The translations under genes and the position numbers were made by a program. Source: Spirochaetales bacterium (GTDB lineage Bacteria > Spirochaetota > Spirochaetia > JABEVK01). Taken from it: DNA of 11,328 nucleotides. Location of the stretch: positions 1 to 11,328 of the forward strand of contig JABEVL010000163.1 of assembly GCA_013043995.1 (NCBI GenBank), read 5' to 3'. Below the pieces are notes generated by a model. It saw only the letters and a list, made by a program, of their open reading frames with translations, made no database searches and was not told where the DNA came from. Below, piece after piece: positions 1 to 5,732 of the stretch. Every line of letters begins with the position of its first letter. Position 1 is the stretch's first letter.

Positions 1-146
1 AAGCCTACCACGGCCTGGAGCATGCCCGAAAGTGGGCCGAGCTCTACACCCGGCGTGCTCTCGAAGAACTGAGAAAGTTGCCGTCCGACCCGCCGCGAAA
101 GATCCTGGCCGAGGTGACTCAAAGGCTGCTGAACCGCAAGTATTAG
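1..146 (+). CDS. Polyprenyl diphosphate synthase, C-terminal end (partial)
   Basis: Only the last 47 complete codons are present (reading from base 3 to the TAG at 144-146); the rest lies upstream of the window. The peptide runs GLEHARKWAELYTRRALEEL, then KLPSDPPRKIL, and ends LLNRKY. This matches the C-terminal helices of long-chain all-trans polyprenyl diphosphate synthases (IspB / heptaprenyl synthase type): an A-x-x-A-x-x-Y/E-x-x-x-A-x-x-x-L helix, then L-P-x-x-P-x-R-x-x-L and a short final helix ending in R-x-Y or R-x-R. These soluble enzymes lengthen farnesyl diphosphate with isopentenyl units to make quinone side chains or undecaprenyl-type carriers. The Asp-rich catalytic motifs are outside the window, so chain length cannot be judged. 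It is convergent with uup; a T-rich stretch (about 159-172) follows the stop without a convincing hairpin. Confidence 0.7.
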   Translation, partial: AYHGLEHARKWAELYTRRALEELRKLPSDPPRKILAEVTQRLLNRKY

Positions 147-215
147 GCGCCCGGATGTTTCTTTTTTCTTTCATCGCGGAGGATAAAGATCGAGCGCCAG
201 GCCCTGCTCTCAGAT

Positions 216-2012
216 TCAGGAACTTTCCACCTGAGCCGCCAGCTCTTCAAGGTCCTGCCAGCGCTGGTACAGCCGCTCTGTTTCAGCCTCGATTTCCTCG
301 AGTCTCGCTTTGTAGACGGGAACTTCTGACGCTCTGGACTTGTAAAACAAGGGGTCGGCGAGCTCATTCTGCAGGCGTTCTTGTTCTTTTTCCAGCCCAG
401 CGAGGCGGTCTGGAAAACCTTCAAGCTCCCTCCGTTCTGAAAAGCTGAGCTTGCGGGCCTTTGCTCCTGGGGTTTGTTGGGGCGGCCTGGTCACAGGAAC
501 TTCGGGTTCCTCTGTTTTTTGCCGGGCCTGGTGCGCCGCCCAATCGCTCCAGCCCCCGGCATTTTCCAGCACCACACCGTCACCGGCAAGGTAGAGGGTG
601 CTTGTCACCACGTTATCCAAAAAATCTCTATCGTGACTCACCAAAAGAATCGTGCCGTCGTACTCCAGCAAAAGATCTTCCAGAAGATCCAAAGTATCCG
701 AGTCGAGGTCGTTGGTAGGTTCGTCCAAAACCAGAAGGTTCGACGGCCTGGTGAAAAGTTTGGCCAGCAGCAGACGGTTGCGTTCCCCACCCGACAGGAT
801 CGAGACGGGAACCCTCGAACGGTCAGGGGCAAATAGAAACTTTTCGAGGTAGCCCAGAAGGTGCAGGGGTTTTCCGTTGAACTCAATCGTGTCATAGCCC
901 CCGCCCACGTTTTCAGCGACGCTCTTGGTCGGGTCGAGCTGTGAACGCAGCTGGTCAAAGTACAAGGGCAGAAGGGCAGTACCCAGCCGCACACTTCCCG
1001 ACTGAGGAGTCAATTTTCCCAAGAGCACGTTCAGCAGGGTTGTTTTTCCGCTTCCGTTGGGGCCGATCACCCCCACGCGGTCCCCCCGCATGATCGACGT
1101 CGAAAAGTCCCTGAGAAGAGTGCGCTCCCCCCAGCCAAAGCTCACCTTCTTGACCTCGCAGACCAGGTCGCCTGAACGCTCACTGGTCTGGATTTCAAAC
1201 TTGGCGCCGCCTGTTCGTTTTCGCCTCTGGTTCCAGGTTTCGCGGAGTTTGAGCAAGGCCTTCACCCGGCCTTCGTTGCGTGAAAGGCGCGCCTTGACGC
1301 CCCGGCGGAGCCAGGCCTCTTCCTGGGTCAGTTTTTTTTGAAATTCAGCCCATTTTTGGTCTTCATTGGCCAGAAGTTCTTCGCGTCGGCTTAAAAAGTC
1401 ATCGTAGCCGCAGGTGAAAGCGTAGAAACGTCCCCTGTCGACTTCCGCGACACGGCGGGCAAGCTTTCGTGCAAAAACCCTGTCATGGGTGACAAAGACG
1501 ACGGCGGCCCGGTGCTGGGCTAAGGTTTCCTCTAGGTACTGAATCGATTCAATGTCAAGATGATTGGTCGGCTCATCGAGCAGGAGCAACTCGGGCGAGG
1601 ACGCCAAGGCCTTCGCCAGGAGAACACGACGGCGGCTTCCTCCCGAAAGCGTTCCAAAATCGGCATCGGGATCGATGCCCAGTTTCGTCAGGTGGACTTG
1701 AGCGCGGTGCTGAATTTCCCACTCGTCCTCGGTTCCCGTCAACTGAGGCAGGGCCACCTCGAGGGCACTCCCCTTCGCATCGGTGGGAACTTCCTGGTCG
1801 AGCATCGCCAATCTCAGGCCTTGACGACGAGAAATCACCCCCCTGTCCGGGGTAACAACTCCCGACAACAGCTTCAAAAGCGTCGATTTACCGGCCCCGT
1901 TGCGTCCGAGGATACACAACCGTTCGCCTTCGTCGATTTGAAAGGAGATTCCGTCGAACAGCGTGACGCCGCCCACGGCATAAAAAAGATCTTGAACACC
2001 AATGAGCGCCAT
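216..2012 (-). CDS. uup: ABC-F family ATPase, Uup type
   Basis: A 598-residue soluble protein with two ABC ATPase cassettes and no membrane domain. Cassette 1 has Walker A GRNGAGKST (36-44), signature LSGGS (122-126), Walker B LLLLDEPTNHLD (142-153) and an H-loop at THDR (175-178). Cassette 2 has GPNGSGKTT (317-325), LSGGE (406-410), LLVLDEPTNDLD (426-437) and SHDRD (459-463). The linker motif WLRRGVKARLSRNEGRVKAL (234-253) is characteristic of the Uup subgroup. The last ~80 residues (about 520-595) form a charged coiled coil like the DNA/ribosome-binding tail of E. coli Uup, which is about 635 aa. Known Uup proteins act on the ribosome and affect precise excision of transposons. The ATG at 2012 places the ABC start correctly. 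No good Shine-Dalgarno precedes it; TATGAT lies 8 nt upstream (2021-2026 on the plus strand), so the transcript may have little or no leader. All catalytic residues look intact. Confidence 0.93.
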   Translation of the reverse strand: MALIGVQDLFYAVGGVTLFDGISFQIDEGERLCILGRNGAGKSTLLKLLSGVVTPDRGVISRRQGLRLAMLDQEVPTDAKGSALEVALPQLTGTEDEWEIQHRAQVHLTKLGIDPDADFGTLSGGSRRRVLLAKALASSPELLLLDEPTNHLDIESIQYLEETLAQHRAAVVFVTHDRVFARKLARRVAEVDRGRFYAFTCGYDDFLSRREELLANEDQKWAEFQKKLTQEEAWLRRGVKARLSRNEGRVKALLKLRETWNQRRKRTGGAKFEIQTSERSGDLVCEVKKVSFGWGERTLLRDFSTSIMRGDRVGVIGPNGSGKTTLLNVLLGKLTPQSGSVRLGTALLPLYFDQLRSQLDPTKSVAENVGGGYDTIEFNGKPLHLLGYLEKFLFAPDRSRVPVSILSGGERNRLLLAKLFTRPSNLLVLDEPTNDLDSDTLDLLEDLLLEYDGTILLVSHDRDFLDNVVTSTLYLAGDGVVLENAGGWSDWAAHQARQKTEEPEVPVTRPPQQTPGAKARKLSFSERRELEGFPDRLAGLEKEQERLQNELADPLFYKSRASEVPVYKARLEEIEAETERLYQRWQDLEELAAQVESS

Positions 2013-2123
2013 GGTCCGCCATCATAGGGAAAAAACGCAGAAAGATCGAGTCACAAGAGAAGTATTTTTTTAAAGGCGCGCTTTTAAGGTGTTTCTTTTG
2101 GAATCGAATCAAGATGGATATAA

Positions 2124-2138
2124 TGACACAGTGAGTCA
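2124..2138. promoter_or_regulatory. Imperfect palindrome, possible activator site upstream of hsp20
   Basis: TGACACAGTGAGTCA is an odd-length palindrome pairing at 6 of 7 symmetric positions around G2131 (pattern TGACnCAnTGnGTCA). It sits about 150 bp upstream of the predicted sigma-54 start, a usual distance for enhancer sites of bacterial enhancer-binding proteins. It is also ~110 bp upstream of the uup start on the other strand, so it could serve that gene. I do not recognise it as the site of a known regulator. Confidence 0.3.
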
Positions 2139-2255
2139 CTTATACTCAATTCTTGAAGCCTTTCAAAGTTTGCCAGGATCTTTATTTTCCGCCCTATGTT
2201 AATTTAATGCATTACTATGAAAGGACTTGAAATAAATATTCAATTAAAAATAATC

Positions 2256-2272
2256 TTGGCACGCTTTATGCT
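2256..2272 (+). promoter_or_regulatory. Candidate sigma-54 (-24/-12) promoter of the hsp20 operon
   Basis: The sequence TTGGCACG-N4-ATGCT matches the RpoN consensus YTGGCACG-N4-TTGCW except at one T. The GG (2258-2259) and GC (2270-2271) doublets are exactly 10 bp apart, as sigma-54 requires. Predicted transcription start is near 2282-2284, giving a leader of about 25 nt that contains the Shine-Dalgarno. An overlapping sigma-70 reading also exists: TTGGCA (2256-2261), 17-bp spacer, TATATG (2279-2284), with 5/6 and 4/6 matches. Sequence alone cannot tell which is used; both would drive the same operon. Confidence 0.6.
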
Positions 2273-2308
2273 TGATAGTATATGAGACCAAGTTTAAGGA
2301 GGTTCACC

Positions 2309-2776
2309 ATGGCTATTCTCAGATGGAATCCAGCTCCTGCCGCAGATCCGTTCGAAGAATTGGACCGGCTTCAAGAGGAGCTGACACGCGTTTTCGGGTT
2401 TCCTTACAGACCTGCCCGCTCAGGGATCTTTGATCGACCAACTTCTCCCCTAGTCGACTTCATCGAGGAACCCGACCATTTCACCGTCCTTGTCGACGTA
2501 CCGGGACTCAAAAAGGAAGATCTGGAAGTCAACGTCGTTCCCCAGGTGCTGACGATCCGGGGTGAGAAAAAGAACGAGGAGAAAAAAAAGAGCCCCTCGA
2601 ACCGCACGTTCCGGGATGAAACCTGGGAAGGTTCTTTCCAGCGGACACTCAACCTGCCCGATTCTGCCGATATCGACAAGATCAGTGCCGAATTGAGCGA
2701 CGGTGTTCTGCGCCTTGAAATTCCCAAGAAAGCCGAACTCAAGCCGCGCCAGATCGCTGTTGCCATCAAAAACTAA
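2309..2776 (+). CDS. Hsp20 / alpha-crystallin family small heat-shock protein (first of pair)
   Basis: 155 residues. Small heat-shock proteins are ATP-independent holdases that bind unfolding proteins in the cytoplasm and pass them to DnaK/ClpB. The N-terminal arm (1-48) includes WNPAPAADPFEELDRLQEEL, the usual amphipathic start of bacterial class A sHSPs. The alpha-crystallin domain covers about 49-141: VDFIEEPDHFTVLVDVPGLK, then DLEVNV, LTIRGEK, and the hallmark LSDGVLRLEIPK (129-140). The C-terminal tail has IAVAI rather than a clean I-x-I. The ATG at 2309 is chosen over an upstream in-frame ATG at 2282 because AAGGAGG (2296-2302) lies 6 nt before it and the family motif begins right after it. 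The upstream ATG also falls at the predicted transcription start. It is first in a two-gene operon with 2788-3147. Confidence 0.93.
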   Translation: MAILRWNPAPAADPFEELDRLQEELTRVFGFPYRPARSGIFDRPTSPLVDFIEEPDHFTVLVDVPGLKKEDLEVNVVPQVLTIRGEKKNEEKKKSPSNRTFRDETWEGSFQRTLNLPDSADIDKISAELSDGVLRLEIPKKAELKPRQIAVAIKN

Positions 2777-2787
2777 GGAGGTCAACC

Positions 2788-3147
2788 ATGAACGATACAA
2801 CTGCCCTTGAAACCCGGGTTCGGACGCTGCAACCCGTTTGTGCTATTCAGCAGGACCAGGACAAGATCATCGTTCGGCTTGAAATGCCTGGCGTCGCGAA
2901 AGAAAACCTGAATATCCATATTGAAAAGCACGAACTGACGGTTTCAGGTCAACGTGCTGGCCTGAGCGACGAAAAACACTACTTGGTGAGGGAACGTCCC
3001 GTCGGCGATTACAAGAAGGTCTTTACGGTGGACGATACCATCGACCCTGAAAAGATCGACGCCGCCTTGGAGAACGGTATCCTGACCCTGGCCCTCGGGC
3101 TTAAGCCCGCCGCCGCACCCCGCTCGATTACGATCCGGCAAAAGTAG
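2788..3147 (+). CDS. Hsp20 family small heat-shock protein (second of pair)
   Basis: 119 residues, shorter than the usual 140-150, because the N-terminal arm is only about 16 residues. The alpha-crystallin domain (about 17-105) shows IVRLEMPGVAKENLNI, ELTVSGQR and the hallmark ENGILTLAL (95-103); the tail ends with the I-x-I motif ITI (114-116), which docks onto neighbouring subunits. The first gene has the long arm and a degenerate tail, while this one has a short arm and a clean I-x-I, so the two may form mixed oligomers (inference). The Shine-Dalgarno AAGGAGG (2775-2781) overlaps the TAA stop of the first gene, and only 11 nt separate the genes, so translation is probably coupled. A strong terminator starts at the base after its stop. 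Confidence 0.92.
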   Translation: MNDTTALETRVRTLQPVCAIQQDQDKIIVRLEMPGVAKENLNIHIEKHELTVSGQRAGLSDEKHYLVRERPVGDYKKVFTVDDTIDPEKIDAALENGILTLALGLKPAAAPRSITIRQK

Positions 3148-3174
3148 AAAAGGCGCCCCTAAGGGCGCCTTTTT
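3148..3174. terminator. Bidirectional rho-independent terminator
   Basis: GGCGCCC (3152-3158) and GGGCGCC (3163-3169) form a perfect GC-rich 7-bp stem with loop CTAA, extended by A4 (3148-3151) pairing with T5 (3170-3174). It begins immediately after the second hsp20 stop. The A-tract provides a U-tract on the minus strand, so it can also end the convergent oxidoreductase transcript (stop at 3191). Confidence 0.93.
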
Positions 3175-3190
3175 GTGTGGTCTTGAGGTT

Positions 3191-3811
3191 CTAGGCCGCG
3201 TACCAGTCGGCGACCAGCTTGTCAACCTGTGTCTGAGCCGCTTCAAGGCTCTTGGCCAGTCCATCCGGTCCGCCGAGGGTCCCGCCCACGTTGATGTACC
3301 GTTTTTCGCCAAAGCCAGCAAAACCCAAGTCGATGTCCAAAACGGGGGGGACGACGTTGTACGGGTTGCCGGGTTCGTAGGCGCCGCCCGAAGCGTACAG
3401 GATCGCTGCCTTGGTGTTTCCCATCAGTCCCTGAGGACCCGTAGCGGTGTACTGGAAAAGTTCGCCGTGGAAGAAAACGGCGTCGATGTAAGTTTTGACC
3501 ACGCCGGGCAAAGAGAAGTTGTGCATCGGAAAGACAAAAACAACGTAATCTGCCGCTTTGATTTCACTGACAAGTTCGTCAAACGGCTTGATCGCTTTAC
3601 TGTGATGATCGGCAAGTTTTTGCCCCCCGTAGTTTCTTGCGCGGTAGGCCTCAAGACTGACTTCGTCAAAAATCGGGGGATGGTTCTTTAAAAGGTTTCG
3701 ATGAACAATTTTTGTTTTCCCGTGACTTTTATCCAAAAAACGATCCAGCAATTTTTTGCTGAACGACTGCTCGCCGCTCGGTAGATAACTGACAACCAAA
3801 GTTGTTTTCAT
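3191..3811 (-). CDS. Flavodoxin-fold NAD(P)H oxidoreductase, FMN-dependent azoreductase / quinone reductase type
   Basis: 206 residues, the usual size for AzoR-like FMN-dependent NADH:quinone oxidoreductases. The N-terminal strand and phosphate-binding loop read LVVSYLPSGEQSFSKKLLD (5-23), the S-x(n)-S-x-S/T-x-x-L pattern of this family. PMHNFSLPGVVKTYID (95-110) is the flavin-contact segment equivalent to PMYNF-S-I-P in AzoR. SGGAY (141-145) is the second FMN loop. The family does two-electron reduction of quinones or azo compounds with NAD(P)H and often protects against electrophiles. The start at 3811 has GAGGAGGAAG just upstream on the minus strand. It is divergent from a MarR-type gene, a common arrangement in which the repressor senses quinones or electrophiles. 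The physiological substrate cannot be read from sequence. Confidence 0.88.
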   Translation of the reverse strand: MKTTLVVSYLPSGEQSFSKKLLDRFLDKSHGKTKIVHRNLLKNHPPIFDEVSLEAYRARNYGGQKLADHHSKAIKPFDELVSEIKAADYVVFVFPMHNFSLPGVVKTYIDAVFFHGELFQYTATGPQGLMGNTKAAILYASGGAYEPGNPYNVVPPVLDIDLGFAGFGEKRYINVGGTLGGPDGLAKSLEAAQTQVDKLVADWYAA

Positions 3812-3831
3812 AGCTTCCTCCTCATTTCGCC

Positions 3832-3862
3832 CATTTGAAAGGGATCAACGATCCTTCAAATG
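3832..3862. repeat. Long imperfect inverted repeat in the oxidoreductase leader
   Basis: CATTTGAA (3832-3839) pairs with TTCAAATG (3855-3862), and inside them GGATC (3842-3846) pairs with GATCC (3850-3854), leaving a 3-nt loop and a 2-nt bulge on one side. In the minus-strand mRNA this would be a 13-bp hairpin ending about 10 nt before the Shine-Dalgarno of the oxidoreductase. It could be a leader stem-loop (stability or translation control) or a second DNA operator. Its half-site CATTTGAA differs from that of the 3901-3926 palindrome. Confidence 0.6.
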
Positions 3863-3900
3863 TTGCGTTAGCATTATTTGCTTATACATATATATCGCCA

Positions 3901-3926
3901 AAAATACTTGCGCCGTCAAGTATTTT
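3901..3926. promoter_or_regulatory. Perfect inverted repeat, probable MarR operator
   Basis: AAAATACTTG (3901-3910) and CAAGTATTTT (3917-3926) are exact reverse complements, separated by CGCCGT. The core ATACTTG-N6-CAAGTAT is 20 bp, the size of site that a MarR dimer covers. It sits between the divergent genes over both candidate -35 regions. Assigning it to the adjacent MarR protein is inference from position and symmetry. Confidence 0.7.
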
Positions 3927-3942
3927 ATTGTATTTTATTTCT

Positions 3943-4413
3943 ATGGAAAGAGCGGATCTCGCACTTTGGAACAAACTCCTCGACACGACCTTGGGGCTTT
4001 TGGCAGCCTTGGACGAGCTTTTAACGTCCAAACACGGACTTTCAGCGCTCTGGTACCAGGTTCTTGCCACCCTTGAGTCCGCTCCCGATGGTCGTTTACG
4101 CCTTCACGAACTCGCAGCGGCCATCCGTTTGAGCCAAAGCGGAACGACACGCTTGGTGGATCGCCTTGAAAAAGAAGGTTTGGTCGAACGCTCCAGTTGT
4201 CCCGGAGATCGAAGGGTCGTCTACAGCTCCCTGAGCACCGCAGGAAAAAACGCCCTGACAACGGCCCGGCCCGACTGGGAATCCTTTCTTGAAACACATT
4301 TTGCCGTTCCCCTGGGCGCCGACCACCAAAAAACCCTGGCCCTCATTCTTGAGTACCTCCAGCCCGGCGATCAGCGCTTGACCACCTGCCCCAAAGCCCT
4401 GGCTAGCAGTTAG
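3943..4413 (+). CDS. MarR family winged-helix transcriptional regulator
   Basis: 156 residues, typical for MarR. Helical dimerisation segments flank a winged helix-turn-helix at about 54-101: LHELAAAIRLSQSGTTRLVD (recognition helix around 64-74), RLEKEGLVERSSCPGDRR and the wing ending VVYSSLSTAG. The S-x-S-x-x-T-R-x-V-D-R-L-E-x-x-G-L and C-P-x-D-R-R motifs are family hallmarks. Cys86 is in the common CPGDRR position; Cys149 is near the C-terminus; no OhrR-type N-terminal sensing cysteine is present. The ATG at 3943 is preferred over an in-frame TTG at 3835, because the extension (36 residues) has no family similarity and crosses the promoter and palindrome. No Shine-Dalgarno is visible; a -10-like TATTTT ends 6 nt upstream. 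It probably represses itself and the divergent oxidoreductase. Confidence 0.88.
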   Translation: MERADLALWNKLLDTTLGLLAALDELLTSKHGLSALWYQVLATLESAPDGRLRLHELAAAIRLSQSGTTRLVDRLEKEGLVERSSCPGDRRVVYSSLSTAGKNALTTARPDWESFLETHFAVPLGADHQKTLALILEYLQPGDQRLTTCPKALASS

Positions 4414-4417
4414 GCCG

Positions 4418-4446
4418 TTGTCCGCCAGGCGGGCTTCCTATATAGT
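4418..4446 (+). promoter_or_regulatory. Candidate sigma-70 promoter placing +1 at the glycosyltransferase ATG
   Basis: TTGTCC (4418-4423), 17-bp spacer, TATAGT (4441-4446), then 7 nt to the ATG at 4454. The predicted start coincides with the ATG, and no Shine-Dalgarno lies between. The spacer start holds a CCGCC-A-GGCGG palindrome (4422-4432) that could be an operator. Confidence 0.45.
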
Positions 4447-4453
4447 ACTCGGC

Positions 4454-5686
4454 ATGGGAAAAACCGCCGTCATCGTCGTGCCGACGTACAATGAATCAGC
4501 TACTATTCAGACCCTGATTACGGATTTTGAAGAACGCATCTTTCCAAAAACCGACTGGCAATGCCGTATTTTAGTTGTGGACGGAGCCTCACCCGATGGG
4601 ACCGCCGAGGCGGTACGACAACTTCAAAAAAAATACTCGAATCTTGATTTGATCGTCGAAGAAAAAAAGGAAGGCCTGGGCGCTGCTTATTTTAAAGGCT
4701 TTCGCTGGGCAGATGAAGAACTTCACGCCGACGCTGTTGTGGAGTTTGACGGGGACCTCCAGCACCCCACGGACGCTGTCCCCGAACTGTTGGCGACTTT
4801 GGACGGGGGCGCTGACCTCGTTTTGGGCTCAAGGAAGGTCAAAGGCGGTTCTTACCCCGGAAAGTGGGACCCTTTTCGTCTCTTTCTCAGTCAGTTTGGC
4901 GGTTGGGTCGCCCGATTTTTGCTTTTCTTTCCCATGAAAGCTTTTTGGCGCGTCACCGATGCGACCACGGGCCTCAAGGCCACCCGCGTCAACGACAAGT
5001 TCCGTTCCCTTCACTTTGAAAACTTTAAAAGCCGGGGCTTCGGCTACAAAATTGAAATGCTTTTCAAGCTCGTTCAGTTCGGTGCCCACGTCGAAGAAGT
5101 CCCGCTCAAGTTTCAGACCCGGGAAGCGGGTGAGTCGAAAATGACGGGCCAAACTCCTTTTGAAATCTTTCAAACGGCTTTTTCTCTGCGGTGGGAACAC
5201 AAGGGAACGCGAAGATTTCTGAAATTTGCCAGCGTCGGTTTTACGGGCTACCTCGTCAACGCCATTCTGCTGGAGGTCTTTGTCCACCTGGCCTGGATCG
5301 CTCGCCTGGCCTCAAGTTTCAACTTTCTTGAGCAGACGGGTATTTTGGGTTTTTTGGCTCAGCCTTCGGGTTGGGCAGCGGCCTTTTCGGTCGAAGGATC
5401 GATCCTGAACAACTTTCTGTGGAACAACTTTTGGACCTTCCACAAAGAAAAGGCGGCAAACCCTCTGAGCTTTGTCAGAAAGTTTCTGGGCTTCAACGTC
5501 ACTTCTTTTGGCGCCGTCATCATCCAGTTCGTCGCAATTGGCCTAGCGACCCACTTTTTTGGGAACACAACTTGGGTGCGTCAGCTTGCCCTTGTAGCCA
5601 CGATCGGTCTGTTGGTCATTCCTTACAACTGGTTCATGTATAACAAGGTCATCTGGCGCCGCAAGCACAAAAAAAGGGCCCATTGA
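4454..5686 (+). CDS. Polyprenyl-phosphate glycosyltransferase (GT2, DPM1-like) fused to a GtrA-like membrane domain
   Basis: 410 residues. The N-terminal GT-A domain (about 4-240) has VIVVPTYNES (6-15), VVDGASPDGT (41-50), the metal-binding FDGDLQHP (98-105, the D-x-D equivalent), LGSR (124-127) and GESKM (226-230), all typical of dolichyl/undecaprenyl-phosphate mannose or glucose synthases that move a sugar from a nucleotide donor to a lipid carrier. The C-terminal part (about 253-401) is a GtrA domain with four likely membrane segments (about 260-282, 305-325, 348-370, 378-396) and the NNFLWNNFWTFH segment (319-330); GtrA proteins are proposed to flip the lipid-linked sugar. The fusion joins making and moving the donor in one chain. 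The ATG at 4454 is preferred over an in-frame TTG at 4418 because the family starts at VIVVPTYNE. It follows marR by 40 bp but seems to have its own promoter. The sugar cannot be told. Confidence 0.9.
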   Translation: MGKTAVIVVPTYNESATIQTLITDFEERIFPKTDWQCRILVVDGASPDGTAEAVRQLQKKYSNLDLIVEEKKEGLGAAYFKGFRWADEELHADAVVEFDGDLQHPTDAVPELLATLDGGADLVLGSRKVKGGSYPGKWDPFRLFLSQFGGWVARFLLFFPMKAFWRVTDATTGLKATRVNDKFRSLHFENFKSRGFGYKIEMLFKLVQFGAHVEEVPLKFQTREAGESKMTGQTPFEIFQTAFSLRWEHKGTRRFLKFASVGFTGYLVNAILLEVFVHLAWIARLASSFNFLEQTGILGFLAQPSGWAAAFSVEGSILNNFLWNNFWTFHKEKAANPLSFVRKFLGFNVTSFGAVIIQFVAIGLATHFFGNTTWVRQLALVATIGLLVIPYNWFMYNKVIWRRKHKKRAH

Positions 5687-5717
5687 ACCCATCGGGAGCC
5701 TGCCCCCCCATGGGTTC
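5685..5717. terminator. Hairpin between convergent genes, possible terminator
   Basis: GAACCCAT (5685-5692) pairs exactly with ATGGGTTC (5710-5717); GGG at 5694-5696 can extend the stem by pairing with the C7 run before the right arm. It starts at the stop codon of the glycosyltransferase and lies 16 nt from the stop of the convergent PEBP gene. Neither strand has a good U-tract afterwards, so an intrinsic terminator is only likely, not certain. Confidence 0.5.
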
Positions 5718-5732
5718 TCATACGGCGGAAAT

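Larger units (their letters stand above)
2013..2308. promoter_or_regulatory. Divergent intergenic region between uup and the hsp20 operon
   Basis: 296 bp without a credible gene, clearly more AT-rich than the flanking genes, especially 2190-2280. It holds the candidate uup -10 (2021-2026, minus strand), a 15-bp imperfect palindrome (2124-2138), a small inverted repeat TTGAA-N7-TTCAA (2227-2243), and the hsp20 promoter (2256-2272). I saw no CIRCE element (TTAGCACTC-N9-GAGTGCTAA), so HrcA control is not supported. An 83-codon reading frame overlaps this region on the minus strand (1888-2139), but it reads mostly through uup in another frame and resembles nothing. Confidence 0.6.
3812..3942. promoter_or_regulatory. 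Divergent promoter region of the oxidoreductase and marR genes
   Basis: 131 bp with overlapping, oppositely directed promoter candidates. Minus strand: -35 TTGACG (plus 3914-3919) and -10 TATATA (plus 3889-3894), spacer 19 bp, longer than ideal. Plus strand: TTGCGC (3908-3913), 17-bp spacer, TATTTT (3931-3936), 6 nt before the marR ATG. Both -35 hexamers lie within the perfect palindrome 3901-3926, so one bound repressor could block both genes. An alternative plus-strand start region around TTGCGT (3863-3868) looks poorer. Confidence 0.55.

Noticed and set aside
32..448. 138-codon plus-strand open frame at the left end
   Set aside because: It starts inside the polyprenyl synthase in another frame and continues antisense to uup; no recognisable domain.
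2282..2308. Upstream ATG of the first hsp20 gene
   Set aside because: It lies at the predicted transcription start, lacks a Shine-Dalgarno, and adds nine residues not seen in the family; the ATG at 2309 has AAGGAGG at ideal spacing.
2013..2308. CIRCE / HrcA operator or sigma-32 promoter before hsp20
   Set aside because: I looked for TTAGCACTC-N9-GAGTGCTAA and for a CTTGAAA...CCCCAT-type sigma-32 pattern and found neither in a usable position.
3835..3942. TTG-started extension of the MarR gene
   Set aside because: It would place 36 unrelated residues ahead of the MarR fold, with coding sequence running through both palindromes and the divergent promoters.
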